A stretch of 64,000 nucleotides of DNA, from positions 1,318,613 to 1,382,612 of the forward strand of contig VXAI01000157.1 of NCBI GenBank assembly GCA_013399305.1, written 5' to 3'. A program made the translations under genes and the position numbers. Source of the stretch: Rostratula benghalensis (Eukaryota; Chordata; Aves; Charadriiformes; Rostratulidae). Below are positions 47,553 to 61,350 of the stretch, one piece after another (the first letter of the stretch is position 1; every line of letters begins with the position of its first letter). The notes beneath the pieces were generated by a model. It did not search any database. It had not been told where the DNA came from and saw only the letters and a list, made by a program, of their open reading frames with translations.

Positions 47553-50500
47553 GTAACACCTGTGTAAATGCAGTTATAACTCCAGAGAGGCAAATAACGG
47601 ACCTACAGCTTTTCACCTCCATAAGTGACACCAAAAAACAAGTAGTGCAAGCCTACTTGAGAGAGAAATGAATTAAATATATCGTTCGATGTCCCCTTAC
47701 TTTTCCTCCCCAGAAACTACACATGTGCCTGTGGATTTATAAAGCCCTGACGGAAGGAACAGAGACTCCACGACAGCTCACGAGGAGACCCTCTGCAGAG
47801 ACACCTCCAGCTTGGCCAGTGAACTCTATCTGTGTGGCACCTGTTAGTTACGCACAGCAGGACTGTCCATCATCCCTTGTAGTAGCTCTGCATTTCCATA
47901 GCACACTGTGGCGCAGCAGAGGAGAAATTACTCTCTAACTATGAGACAGTGAATGAAGAATTTCTGTCCCTGTTTAAGCTGTCAGACCACCATCCGGGAT
48001 GTTGTACATCAGCCGGAGAGGGGGAAGGGAATGCAGTTCATTTCACAGGCAGCTGCCAAAGCTTACTCTTCAAAACAAGCTCTCAAACATTTATCTTTGC
48101 TTTCTACCTTGCAAGATCCTGTAAAAATATTGTTACTGAGTAGACAAATATTTAAAGAGGAATATGGAGAACCTCACACTATTTAAAAGGGAAAATCACC
48201 ACGTGGTGTAAAGGGATATTGTGGTAAAACAAAGAGCATGAGGTGTCTATCTATTTTGTGATCTGATACCTGGATCACAAATGGATAGACAGCAATTTCC
48301 ACGGCTGAACTGCAGCAAGACTTCCTTGGGAATGCTGGTATTGGCTGATCTAGCATGTAGAACAGAAGGAAAAAAAAATATCTAACACATGGAAATGTAA
48401 CAGAAGAACACAACCCAGGTCCCTGTGCCCTGGAGAACTTTAAGCTGAGTATAATAATAATCATGAGGAAATTTGGAAGTGATACTGCATGTGGTTTTGT
48501 CAGGTTTTCTTCAAACAGGAGAGGAATGGCAGAATTCCTCTTGAAGATCTCCACCACACCTCACCTACATGAGCATACAAACAACCCCAAAATTTTGCTC
48601 ATCCCACTGAACTGTTCTCTTTTTTCTGTCTTATACTGATCTTCATTGGAAACTATAGCTCTGTGTCTCTGTACTGTCTCATATGGCTCCTTGACCATAA
48701 TGGACTGTGGCTGCAGCTCTTGGGATGAATTGAGACTTGTGCTACTGTATCATACCCAAAAGAGGACACCAGATACCTTTCCTTTTTGTGATCTGACCAA
48801 AGAAATTTGATGACTTCTTGCTCCGTTTTCTGTGGCAAGCAACTCATAATTTCAATGTCACTTGGATACCCCATTGAGATAGCACTTGTTACTATCGTGT
48901 ATGTTTTGGCTTGAAGAAAGAAACAGAAGTAGGATGTGAAGTAACATTATATAGGAGAAGGGTAATCTCTCCTAAATTCAAGACAAAGCATCTGTATTTT
49001 GAGACACTGTCTTATTATCCACTATCTTATTATCTTTCATACATCCTCATGACATCCTTGGCAGGTAGCAGTGCATTACGAATACGGAAAATAAAATACA
49101 CTTATCAGGGAAGCACAATATTCCCATTTACCATGGGGACGTGAAGCCCAGAACAATTTATGAAATTAAGCAATGTATATGCCCTTCTGTGGCCTTTCTT
49201 TTGGACCCAAAATGGTAACTAGAAGGTGGTCTAGAATAGAAATCCTAAAAGCTGTGGACATTATGGAGACGGAAAACTTAACTTCAAAGCAGTCTTTGTG
49301 CTTTTAGCTCTTAGCTAACCCATATCTCATGAGCCGATGCAAACCTGTTTTGTTCAGTTATTTGAAGTAGGCTGCACCTGTGTCACTTGGAATGTTAACT
49401 GCAGTGAAATCTCTGATTTTCTAACAGAGTCAAATAAACAAACAAAATGACTAAAACCAAATGGATTACAGAAGTGGTCTTGCTACTACTCACTGATAAT
49501 TGTTAATTGAAGTGTAGCAATTCTATTAACAGCACACATAAAAGACAGCAACAAGTAATGAAATACAAAAAGCTCTATGGAAAAAACAAATGTTATGATC
49601 TTCTAAGCTATTTATTCTGTGACTGCTAAACAAGATGATGTGATTGTTTCAAGTAAGAGAGGAAGTGTGCAGCAGGAGCTAAAATGCCATTAATATCATC
49701 TCTGCATGGTTCTGATAGGAACTATCAAATTGTAACCAAAGTCTTGAGAAAAGCTACTAAAATTTGCAATTATCATTACATGTTGAAAGCTTTGTTGGGG
49801 GGTGTTCAGTGGCATGATGCCATAAAGAAGGGAGGCATGTGACGTAACTCCCCCAGTTTCCCAAATCTAAACATTTGTGTCTTCTGATTCTGGTTTTCCT
49901 TCATATCTTGTCTTAGTTATATAAACACACCACAACTAGCGTGCATCATTAGAATGCCTGTGTGATTTTCGTATAGCTGTGGATTTTAGTAGAAACTATA
50001 CCGGCTTTGTTCTTGTGACTTCTATTGTTGCTAAAATCCCTTGATCAAATCCAAATTCATATTAAGCTGTTGGGCATGGTTTGTCTGAGGAAGCCAAGAA
50101 CTAAATGAGTGATACCCTTGTGAAACCACTTGAATGCTGTTAGTTTAAAAACCTGATTTATTCACTAAGGATGTATGGCTGTTCTCATAGACCTTGTCCA
50201 AAGCTCTTACTTTTATACTATGTACAGGCTTGGAGGATAGGTTAGAAATCAAGACAATAAGATTGCTTAAATTATCGTAAAAAGTATTTGCAAAATTAAA
50301 GTGAAAAAATACTCTGTAAGTTCAAAAGCTTTTAGCTCTGCACGTTTTTCTCAGTGGAGTTTCATTATTGTGATTACTGACTCTTCTCATACATATACCA
50401 GGCACTTTGCAGTACAATGAAGATATGGTATTTTCTCAGGGGACTGAAATCTAAAATCCACAAAGTATCAGTTAATACAATCACTGAGGGCAGCGGGGCA

Positions 50501-51079
50501 GGTGTCAGGCATTTGGGTTGAAATTGCAGAATTGGGACCAATTTGAACCACGCCAGATGCAACAGAGTGTAAAACAAAAGAACACATATCCCTTCCTCCT
50601 CCCCTGTCTCCTCCATACGTATAACAGAAAGAAGCTAGGAGCAGCAGAGCATGAGTGAAAACAAAAACAAGATTACATGGTCACTAAGGAGAGGGTAGTG
50701 TCACGGAACAAAACACAGTGTGGTAAAATGGCGTCTTATAAGCATTACAAAAAACAAGAGGCAAATTAGAAGATGTATTTGAACAAAGAAAAAGCAGCAG
50801 TGGGAGGATATTTAGTCAAATGGATAGGTTACAATTTTTCACTTGCACTGGGCAACTGTTAGGGTACGTGAATGAAGAATCACTATCTATTTACCAGACA
50901 TTTTTTTAAAGCAATTACCTTTTAAAATTGTTAAGATATTTAACAGGGTTTTCACAGGAAAGCATTTACCTGGTGAAAATGGTCTACCATATTTGTGCTT
51001 ACAGTGTATGTGTTAACCAGGAGCACAAGGGACATCTTTTGCTTTACAGTATTTTTCCAATAATGAAATTAATGCCTAA
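47553..51079. other. Non-coding unique sequence, no gene seen
   Basis: No gene or clear repeat. The 124-codon frame at 48183-48557 (-) is hydrophobic and low in complexity in part, without a domain. Between 49145 and 50373 there is no open frame above 60 codons. Confidence 0.55.
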
Positions 51080-51330
51080 TTGCATATGATTGATTTTATC
51101 ATCCCAAGTTACACAAGGCACTAAGGACAGGCATGGCAGGCTGATCTCCATCAGCCTCCTTTGTGACTCTGGGCACTCTCGTAATGATGCAAGGATAGCC
51201 AGCTGTAGCTCAGTTACAGCTCAATTAGATGTCACCATTAATCTAAACACCGAAAACAGGTTATCAGCTGTAGCAATTTTAATGGTGAGATTTAATATAA
51301 AACACTTTGATTATATTTTGTTCTGTCATA
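51080..51330. promoter_or_regulatory. Candidate conserved non-coding element
   Basis: Contains TAAT cores (CAATTAGATG, CCATTAATC, TTTAATGG) and two exact copies of CAGCTGTAGC at 51200-51209 and 51265-51274, each holding a CAGCTG E-box. AGCTGTA at 51201 is also mirrored by TACAGCT ending at 51221. Paired E-box and homeodomain motifs are typical of enhancers, but this is inferred from motif content only. Confidence 0.25.
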
Positions 51331-54300
51331 TATACTAATTAGCAAACACACACAGGTACACACACGTAGACGGCATAGAAAACACAAGAGAATTCACAAC
51401 ATGTCATTTCTGCATATGAAGATAGTATGTTTCTGTCCTTGGTTTAAGTGTATTTCCCTGTTTTCAGTAGAAGGCACCTGCTACCCATTTTTAATTTTCA
51501 TTAACAAACCTGCTCTCCACAAGATGGGCAGTTCTGTACTCCTTTTGCCTTAGCTATGTTCTTCACCTCAGATGCTGTTTCTCAGGGCTGAGAGAAGCAA
51601 CACATCAGGTCCATGCCTATATCCACAATCTTTGCAGCTATTATGATTCTGACTCAGAGAAGAACATTTGATGTCTGACCAGCGCTTGATGTCACGTATA
51701 CTTTTGATGACGTGCTGTCTTGTGGATGTGGGGCATCCTCACTTCTGCATTGCTCTGTGGTACACCACCAGGTTCTCCAGTTGTTCTCAACAGAGGCATT
51801 ACTGAATTTTTAACCTTCTGGTCACAAAAGCCACCTAGAGCGTGTTGCTCTGGTGCTGCCAAGGAGAGTAAACCCTATACACCACTGGGGTTTGAGACAG
51901 TTTAGGCAGAGTCTCTGGGAAACATTAAGGCTCAGTTGAAAAAAAAAAATTGTGAGAGATCTGAATGTCACTCAGCCATACTGGAATACCTCAGCTGAAA
52001 ATAAGTTGAAAGTGTCTCTTCTATGAGCTTAATTAAATAAACATAACATTAAAGAACTCGCCACATGCCTACAGTGAATGTATACACACACAAACATATG
52101 TAGAACTATATAAACATATACATTTGCTCCATGGTGACAGTGTTACAAAATGTTTTTGAAACAGTGAAAAAAGACATCAAGCCCAACACCCCATTAATGT
52201 CACCTCTGACAAATATTTACTACTACATTCAATAAAGAGATGAATGAGTGAAATTTCCTGTCCTATGTAGAGGTCAAATTACACAATGCAGAAGTCCAAT
52301 TTAGTCTTAAACTCTATGACTTGACCTCAATAGGAATAGAGTGACTTACATCATCTTGGGATCTGTCCCTCTGCTTTTCTTAGAACTAAATAAATATTTT
52401 GCCACACAGCAATTTTTTTTTAGTTTCAACTCCTTCCTCCCCTCCTGTTTGTGACGAGTCACAAGACAGCTTGCTACTTGCTGTGATTTATTTTGCTCTC
52501 AGAGATATTAATCCTGTGAATACCTCCTGGGCTGGCCCTGCCTTGCTGCATAGGGAGCATTTGCTATTCAGAAGTAGACTGGAGTAGCTGGTCATTTAAA
52601 TCACATGGTGAGTGTAAGTTACAAGCCCTTGGGAGACGATAGCTCACACATGCTCCACAGAGACTTGTTGGGGCAGGATAGCCATCTCTCAGAGGAGTTC
52701 CTCTGCGCTGTGCATGCCATGGCCCAGAGATACAGCCTGAAGTGGTTGAATTTTCTGCACCATACCAGGGTCTGTCCCCAAGGACTCATGGTTGTAGCAA
52801 GGGCTATACTTTAGAGGAGGGGGGAACATGCCTCCTGTGCAGTCCCTGCAGACACCCAGGTGTACAATGCTTACATCAAGGAGAAAAAATACCACACCAG
52901 CTGGTGGGAGGCTGAAGCATCCTGGATCAGGGCAAGGACTTTCTTGACACAGAGACTGGGATCAGATGGAGATGAGATGGGGAGCCAGAAATTAAAAGGA
53001 TGTAAGATAGCAGAGGACTTAAATCAGAGAGTGGCTGATGCTGGATGAGGAACGCTGAGCAGACTACACAGAAAAAGAGGACTGGCAGGAGAGAAAGAAG
53101 TGACGGCAGGATGAGGTGACTGAATGGAGGGAAAGACTGGCAGTTTGCAGGCTGGAGACATGGGAGGAAGGCAGACAGCGGTCAGTGGTAGGAGGTGGTC
53201 TTAAACTGATGCCTTATTCAGTCAGCTGAGATGTCATTAATGCAAGCTTGCTACCACATATCAAAGTGAGAATGGAGGGTGTGATAGAGAATTGACCTGG
53301 TACACACCTCTAGAAAGACTGATCCTTCATGGTTGCTGCAGCAGAATGGGCAGAAACTAAAGGTAAAGAATTAATGTAGGGGCAAAAGGAAAAAAGTTTT
53401 TTGCTAGCCTTGTTCTCTGCACAGGTGTAAATGACCATGTAACAGCTCACAACAGCAAGGAACTGACTCAGAAAGGTCACTGATAGATTAGAAAAACATG
53501 TCATTTCCTGTTCAAGTGAATTGTGTCAATGTGTTTTTCTTGCTAGTGTCAGTAAAAAAAATTGGGCTTTTTCTTAAACTGTATTCTGCCCAGACAGGTT
53601 TTTTTTCTGCTTTCTTGCCTTTACTTTATTTCAATGTTTGTGTTCTGCTTACTGTTTCAGTTGGAAGTCTGCAGAAATCTTGATGAAAGAGGTTTGCTCT
53701 TTCTGTACGCACCCGTACACGCACTCACAGAGACCACCACGCATTCACACCCAGGGACACAATAGTTTTACGCACAGGATGCTCTGCCTGAGGAAGGCAG
53801 GTCACACAGCCCTGGGCTTGGCAGCATCAGTTTCATGGGACATTTTAAGGAATAGGTTAGTTGCTATCAGTCAAAGTCAAGTATCCTGGAAAAGGAAATC
53901 ATAGTCCTTAGTTTTGCATCAGGAAGGAATCTCCCATCCTGAGGAAGAAAGATTAGCTTAACTGTGTGTGCAATTGCTCAGGAACAACTTCCCAAATTAC
54001 AATGCATGAAAAGATCCCAATTTAGAACATTATGGGAGTTAAAAGGACAGGGCTGCATGCAGATTAACCCTCACATTCATTATTGTTATTAAGTAGTCTA
54101 ATTATAGAAAAAAACTATTTTACTTGAATCAAACACACAGTCATGTTAAAATACATTAAGAAGAAATTTGAATAATAAAGGTCATATCTGCGTATGTCTC
54201 AGAAATAATAATAGGGTGTAATGACAATTTGTGATTACATAGAAAGTGTTCTGTGTTTACAGAGCTGGCAACTAAATACAATTTCTTAAAATCTTCATTG

Positions 54301-57181
54301 GATAAATACTAATACACCTGCATACATAACAAGAAGCCATATACACCCTTCCCTATTTGACGACACTCATTCTTGCAATAATGGCTGATCCTGTTAGATA
54401 AGAAACAGGTACTCAACCTCTCTGAATGTGAAAAGTCTTCACAAGTTGGGAAATCTTGGGAAAACTGACCTTGAAAGATTTTAAGCAGAAGAAAACAGAA
54501 GGCATGGATAGTATGGAAGCAAGTTCAGAGTGTAAGGAAATTCCTGCTCAACAAAAATAGAAACGCTGCACAGTGAAAGAGGACACAATACTACTTTGTA
54601 TTTTTAGTCCAGAAATATATTGAGTCTTATCTTTGTAAGAACAATGATTTAACTGTGCTTCCCCATTGCCAAATCTCCTTTCATTCAAAGGTGGTTATTT
54701 ATTTAGGTTAACTAGAAATGAACTGACTGGAATAAAACTAAAGGCATAAATCCTGCCTCAAATGCAACCTATATATCAGGATTTACACCTACCTATGCTC
54801 CCTTCCCGTGGGATGTAAATTTTTCAGAGAGGAGCTGGAAGTGCTCAGGCTAATGCGAATGGCCACACGCCATCAGACAAAAGGTGAGGACATTTGAGCC
54901 CTCCTTTTTTTTTTTCCTTTTTTCCCTAGTTTTCAGCTAGGATCCTGCCTGACTTAAGAAAGTTTAGAGATGCCATGACAATTCCAGTCCGGACAGCCTG
55001 GCAAGGTCTGGCATAACCAGGCACAAACATGCACACACGGGACCATGACAGCTACTGTACGTGTATCCAGGCCTGGGGGCGGACAAGACCTTTAATTAAA
55101 TCATTTGGCATTACTAGCTTCTACTTAAAGATTTTACATTGCTATTAAATCCCATAAAAGCAAGAAGTGGCATAGATGATGGATTTATAGCCCTGCCTGC
55201 ACTGTGGGTTTTCTGAAGCAGCAACATCCTTATTTCAACAGTGAATTTGCAGGTTCCTGGCATTATTCTTCAGGGGAACGGCCTCTGGTCACAGAAACAG
55301 GGAACCATAGCACTTGTCTGACAGCTTATTCTGTTCTCAGCGTGATTCTTGTGCTGCAAAGAGTCATCACAGCCCTCCTTTGGTTTCAGTCCCTTGTTTG
55401 TAAAACATGAGCAATAATCATAAAGTGTCCTCCTTTCCACATTTTACCTACTGCCTATTTAGGTAGATATTTCTGCTGAGCAGTCTTTTACACATATTTT
55501 TAGAGAAACCAGCATAAGGCAACCCTGATATTGGCCACAGCTGTCTTAACATAAATAACAATAGTAGATCTGTAAAGATGCTCCCTCAGGTCTATTCAGA
55601 TAAACTGTATTAAAGTAACTCCCAAAGGTATTCAAGGTCAGGAATATTCTCTCCTTCTGCTGGATAAATTACTTTTTTTTTTCCATTGTGAGTTCAAAAT
55701 CTCTCATATAGTCTCTCTTTCATTACAGAAATTGTCTTTTCTTTGTGCCTAATTAGAGAATGTTAAGACAAGCACTTTAAGATGGAAGGTATATACCTAC
55801 TGCTTGTAACAGAGCCAATGGCTATTAGGGTTGGCTGATTAAAGAAGCTAGAGTTCTCGATGATAAATGGCTTCAAGTCTGAGATAAGGCAAACACTCTT
55901 CCAAAGAAATCTTTCATGTCGTGGAAGAGGAAGCAAATTTGCGACTGGACATTAAGGATTGTTATTGGATGCTCTTTATAACCAATGGTATAGGAAATTC
56001 ATTAATTGTGTTTTTATTTGTGTTCAGTAAGTTAAGTCAGTTGGATCTGATAGGAAATAGATGCAGGGGAGTTTGGCTCAAAACAAAAATAATTTTAAAA
56101 AACACAACAAAAGAAGGAAGTATTGTTACCACATAAAATGATGTCACAGTATGCTACCTGTGATGATTATGTGAAAGCAAAACGAGAAAAACGAATGCAG
56201 TGGCAAAATGCTGCACTTGAATATAATGAAAAGTCATTGAAATGTGCTTTCTGTTACCTTATCTTTGGAAGGAACATGTATTTTACATTTTAAAAAAATC
56301 AGAAATTGGATTTAAACTAGTCTGTAATTTCAGAAGGAAAGAGGGGACAGTCTAATGGTGATGACACTGCAAGCTGTAAGAAATTAATAAAAATAGTTCC
56401 TACCATAAAAAGTAAAAGTTCTGAATCTACATTGGACTGGATGAGAAATCCTTCAGAGAGATGAATGAGGAGGGCTAGAAATGAGCTTAGCTCAGAGACT
56501 ATTTCTTATGATTTCATGCATCATTCATTTTTTCCGGAGAAACAGGTAGGCAATACAGTCATTTCTGTGAATAACTGCATAGGGAGTTAGCTTCTCCTCC
56601 ACCTTGCATAGTCATTTATACCTTAATAAAGTGTATCCAGGTCTGGTCACACAGGACAAACAATGTAAGATCTCTGCACATGTATTTTATATGTCCTTTG
56701 GAAAGGCCCAAACAAAGTGAAGCAAGAGATCACTTTATTCTTGCCGTTAAAACTTCAGTTCAAATAGAGAAAAGTCACATAAACATGTTTAATTTCGACC
56801 ATACAGAACAAAAATTACAGAAATACTATTTATCCTTGTGTTATGCCTTCACCAAACTGCTGGTGGTGTTTTGGAGTAAGAATGGAAAATGTAACTAATC
56901 TGTTTCTCAGAGATGCTCCCTCCATAAGAGGAAAGAAAAAAGCCGATTCCAGAAAGTTCATCACCAACTGTAAGTACATCAGATTATCAGCTTTTCATCA
57001 AACAGCCTCCAAAAGAACAGATTCAAGATGTATATACTATTTGGGACAGTTTCTTAGATGATGAAAGCATCATCTATTTGAGTCATTGTAAAGCAGGCTC
57101 CCTCTTTACATCAGCTTGGGGTGCTGCTGGACCACCTCTTCAGGGAGTGCTGGCCCCCTTAGCTGGCCCAGGGAGGAGTGA
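51331..57181. other. Non-coding unique sequence, no gene seen
   Basis: No gene is recognised. A short CA repeat lies at 51347-51366, purine-rich DNA at about 52900-53180, and a CA-rich imperfect repeat at about 53705-53760. A 9-bp stem with a 4-base loop lies at 57055-57076. No open frame above 60 codons occurs between 53905 and 55203. Confidence 0.55.
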
Positions 57182-57580
57182 CCTGCTGCTTCTTCCCAAT
57201 CTTCATTGGGATCTGAGGACAGGGATGGCAGGGAAGATGGGACCCCCATGAACAGCCCTATTACCTCCAGGGAGCCCTCCCATGACTTGGTCTACAGAGC
57301 TGTTGCAGGGGGGCTGGATCAGGAGCAGGAGTCGCCTGGAGGAGGTAACAGGGCAGGAATCCTCAATGGAGCAGCAGAAGATGGAGTTGAGGAGATCCTC
57401 CATAGCCACCACCTCCCGCTGCTAGGTCCCAGGGAACAACCACAGCTCCCATTGTTGCCAGGAATGGAAGGGCTCACAGATATCTGGGTGCTACCAGAAA
57501 AAGGCCACCCAGACCCTATGTTACGCTGTCTGTGGCACAAGGCCCTGGCTGAGGTTTTTAAGAGGGCTGTTCAACTTTGA
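57182..57580 (+). other. GC-rich open frame of 133 codons, unidentified
   Basis: In this frame the last upstream stop is TGA at 57179-57181. The frame stays open until TGA at 57578-57580, and the first ATG in frame is at 57248. The DNA here (about 57120-57560) is much more GC-rich than its surroundings. The predicted peptide is acidic and G/P/E-rich early on, then reads GLTDIWVLPEKGHPDP and ends KALAEVFKRAVQL. I recognise no domain. Competing open frames exist on the minus strand (57203-57412, 57319-57540), which is expected in GC-rich DNA. It may be a decayed mobile-element piece, an orphan exon or chance. Confidence 0.25.
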
Positions 57581-58102
57581 AAGATCTCATTGACTGGAGC
57601 TACTTCTAGGCCCACAACTACTCCTTCCACCAAGTGACATATGCCATAAAAGATCACTCGGTTTTGATCCCTCTCCCCCAGAAAATGCCCACCACGTCAG
57701 TTGTCATGAAAACTAAAGAACTGAAAATATTTGCTTCTTGTTGAAGCTTTCTGTTAGCACTTGGTGCATTAAATAGAAATTCAGTGGAAAGAAACCTTTG
57801 GCAAAAAAATTGTTAGTATCAACACTTCCCTGTTACTCAGTAGAGCATTGGTAGAGACATTACATTTGCAAAAGTATTACTTCTAAGCAGTACATTTTGC
57901 ACCCCACTCCATCCTCAGAACTTGTACCTAATAAGACATGCCTGCCCTAAAGTCAGCTGTCATGTTTTAGGCATATGTGCCTAGTGCCTTCACCCATTGT
58001 TAGCCCAGTAACAGGACAGAGAAGTTATTTTTATTCCATTTCTATTCCTGCATATGCACCTGCTTGGTATTTATTTAAAAAAAAATCAAACTTAAAGATC
58101 TG
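57581..58102. other. Non-coding unique sequence, no gene seen
   Basis: GC content drops back to background just after the open frame. No frames of note, and no repeat is recognised. Confidence 0.55.
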
Positions 58103-58187
58103 TATGATTATATAGACCAGAAGGGACTTTTGGAGGTCCAATTCCCCAATAAAGTCAGGGTCAACTTAGATTAGATTGTCCAGGTGA
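58103..58187 (-). mobile_element. CR1 LINE, diverged short fragment
   Basis: ATAGACCAGAAGGGACTTTT, GGTCCAATTCCCC, then CAGGGTCAACTTAGATTAGA and TTGTCCAGG follow the order of the reverse-complemented CR1 3' UTR and end of ORF2. The terminal repeat is eroded, so this is older than the copies at 25.5 and 61 kb. Confidence 0.75.
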
Positions 58188-59511
58188 GCATTGGGTGAAA
58201 AAAAGAAACAATTAATTAGCATTTGCAAGAAGAAAAGGAGACTGCAGAAGAAAATAAATATTTTCCTTGGTTTGTAGCCACCAGATAGTGCACCTACGAT
58301 AGTATACACTTTGACCAGCTCCACAGATTTTTTTTTTCTCGGCTGTAAATGAAAACGTTTAAGTATGCAGTCAATTACTGAATATGCATTAATGGTGTAA
58401 ACTGTCATGCTGTTTACCTCAATATGTCCACATCCTCAATAACCAATTCTCTTTTATAATCTTTGCTGTGTTTGAGGCTGGTGTTTAGCTGGCATTTCCA
58501 TGAGGGGTAAAAACCCCAGACAATGCTGACCTGGAGTATCTCCTTCAAGTAGCTCGTTGGTATAAGAGACAGTGACTCACAAGGACTAGTCAAGACTTTC
58601 ACAGGATGCATTTTGCAGAATTTGTTTCCCTGGAAATGCAGCCATAATGTGTCTCAAACAAATGAAACCCAAGTATTTTCTGCAAAATTCAACTGATTTA
58701 TGAATACATCAGTGAATTTTAATGTTGTTAAAGATTCCAGATAAGAGAAGTCATTCAGTAAATCGGAGTAAGAACATGTTTCAAATGAGAATATTTTGGC
58801 TCAGAAATGGCTTTGCTTTTGATGAGATTAAGAAGCTTAGATGTTTGTCTTTCCTGTCAGCTGGCACCACATTTTACTCGTCAAATCAAAAATACATTCC
58901 ATTTTGACAGTGTCTAAGTGGCAATATTTAAAAACACCACAACACTTCTTTATCAGAACTCCCATAATCAAATACACTATTGATCTCCTTCAGTATTACA
59001 TATCTGCTAACAAAAGTAGCCGCAAGAATTCATTTTCTAGGTTGTTGGCATTTGTGAGCTGATCCTGTCTTTGAGAAAACGATTCCTTTCTCTAAGTAAT
59101 CATCTAATGACAATTGCTAGGTGGATCTAGCACACCCTGCTAAGACACATTGCTGGGACAAGCCCATCCTTTCAGTGACAATTAGAAATAGACCAAAGAA
59201 GTCACAGGCATCTCAACATCATCAAGTTCTGTGAAAATTGACTTCTGTGTCTGCAATTGTACTTACTTCTAGAGACAAGAGAGGGATGTCCAGTGTATTC
59301 AAGTGTTGCTCAACTAGAATGAAATGCTTATCTGAGCAAAGAGCATAAACAATAAAAATCCATCCCTCTTGAGTTGCACTTACTCCTCAAATAAAATTAC
59401 GTGGGATATTGATGGGACATGGGCCTTTTGATCAGTAATGGATTGTATTTCTAAAGTAGCTGGAACGGGCCAAAGTTTTCCAAGGAAGAATTTAATGACT
59501 AGTTTGGGGTT

Positions 59512-59555
<44 letters not shown>

Positions 59556-60612
59556 CTTTTACTTTAATCTGCTTTTGTTCCCTACTGCTTTCACCAAGGA
59601 AATGAGCCCTGTATAACCACACTGCCTTTTTGCTTGCCTGGCACCCTCCCCCTCCCTACTGACAACTCTGAATGCATTAGCTGATTTCTATCAGTCAGGC
59701 ATTTCATAGTTATCACATGTAAACCACCACAAATTTCCAGAAAGGGAGTGACCGGACTTTCTTGGTTTGTGCTTACTGCTTTACTCATCTCTCTGTTTCT
59801 CGTTTTCTTGCACTCTCAATTAGTAAAACAGCCAGTCAACATGCTTAATAGGGCAAGTCAGCAAATGCAGATACCTTTAAATTAAGTGTGAGCCTTCCTG
59901 TCAATTTGGCAAGAGAACAGGCAGGAGAGTCCTAGCTGTGCGTAATGTGATTTACATCATGAAAGGGCACAGTTGGACTACTCTACAGTGAGGAGCAGCT
60001 CCAGTGGTTCAGAAAGAACAAGCAAAGACTGAATAAGGAGATTTTCACATTAAACTACTGCATCTCCTACATGAATTGACTACAGTGTAATATGTATTCA
60101 GAAAACAGGTTCTTGTTATTGTGTAGGGCACTTCTACGGGTTCTCCTGTAATAACAGTAGTGATCTACGACAGCAGAGTTATGGTATCGGCCACAGGATG
60201 GATCCTACTTTCTCTCCCTTGCTGAGCATGCTGACCTACAGGCTGCTCCCAAATTTCAGCTAGGGCAAAGATTTCTAGTGCTGGGCTGCTGCCAGCCACT
60301 GTCCCATTTCATTTAATAACTGCAGGACAATGTGAAGCCGAGAATGAGTCACAGCAGCGCCAGTGTTGTCATCAGTAAAACGTTGAAGGGCATTCTGGTG
60401 ATAATGGAGTTTTTGCTCTGCATTCTCTACTGTAAAGAACAAGCAATGGATTCATCTTAATGGACACTCCTCATGGTCTGTTGTTAGAAGATTCTCCTTT
60501 TTTCAGCCCCATGTTTTCCATCCTCAAGGTAGAGAAGGGTTTGTTCTGATGTTTAGGGAAGAAGCCAGGTAAGCTCTGAGCAGATGTTCCTATTCTTGCT
60601 CTGGAGTTGACT
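58188..60612. other. Non-coding unique sequence, no gene seen
   Basis: No gene is recognised. All open frames are 80 codons or shorter, one of them (59380-59622, -) made mostly by the poly-T tract listed separately. Confidence 0.55.
59514..59551. repeat. Poly-T tract (38)
   Basis: Thirty-eight uninterrupted T. No flanking direct repeat and no transcript-like sequence on its minus-strand 5' side were recognised. The length is prone to sequencing and assembly error. Confidence 0.95.
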
Positions 60613-61350
60613 GTAACAACCCCATGCAGTGTTACAGGCTTGGGGAAGAGTGGCTGGAGAGCTGCCTGGCAGAAAAGGACCTGGCAATGTTTGTTGACAG
60701 CCAGTTGAACTTGAGCCAGCAGTGTGTCCAAGTGGCCAAGAAGGCCAACAGAATTGTGGCTGATGGATCAACATCTGATGCAGATCAAGAACACAGTGGT
60801 GAGCAGGACATGGGAGGTGATCATCCCCCCTACCTGGCACTGGTGAGACACCGTGTTGAGTACTGTGTCCTGCTTTGGGTCTGTTACCAGAAAAAAGACA
60901 TTGGGTGCTGGAGCAGGTCCAGAGAAGGGCAGTGAAGCTGGTGAGGGGTCTGGAGAGTAAGCCTTGTGAGGAAAGGCTGAGGGAGCTGGGGTTATTCAGC
61001 CTAGGGAAAAGGAGACTGAAGGGAGACCTTATTGCTCTCTCCAACTACCGAAAGGAGGTTGTAGAGAGGCAGTGGCTGCTTTCTTCTAAGCCACAGGCAA
61101 TAGGACAAGAAGAAACGACCTCAGGTTTTGCCAGGGGAGATTCAGATTGGATATCAGGAAAAACTTTTACACTGAAGGGGTTATTAAGCATTGGAATGGG
61201 CTGCCCAGGGAATTGGTTGAAGCACTGTCCATGGAGGTATTTAAAAGACAGGTTGACATAGTGCTTAGTGATGTGGTTTAGTGATGGGTTGATGGTTGGA
61301 CTAGATGATCTCAAAGGTGCCTTCCAACCTAGAAAATTCTATGATTCTAA
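60613..61350 (+). mobile_element. CR1 LINE, 5'-truncated, with broken ORF2 end
   Basis: The copy begins abruptly at TAACAACCCCATGCAG, inside ORF2, and runs to the 3' terminus (AAATTCTATGATTCTAA). Conserved pieces in order are [43 protein letters not shown], then, in another frame, [21 protein letters not shown] frameshift near 60900-60910 splits the frame (60624-60935 and 60875-61261), and the 'RTRGN' and 'FxLRVTEHWNRLP' segments further on are altered. The 3' UTR carries GGTTGGACTAGATGATCTCA. It cannot encode an active reverse transcriptase. Divergence is intermediate between the 25.5 kb and the 4.5 kb copies. Confidence 0.95.

Noticed and set aside
48183..48557. 124-codon frame (-)
   Set aside because: Partly hydrophobic low-complexity sequence without signal-peptide logic, family match or splice context.
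52860..53170. Purine-rich stretch, compared with 20545-20745 as a possible shared repeat
   Set aside because: The two share composition only. I could not find an aligned common core by eye.
57055..57076. 9-bp stem with 4-base loop near the GC-rich frame, considered as a terminator-like structure
   Set aside because: There is no T-run after it, and intrinsic terminators do not apply in an animal genome.
59380..59622. 80-codon frame (-) with a lysine run
   Set aside because: The lysines are the translation of the 38-base poly-T tract.
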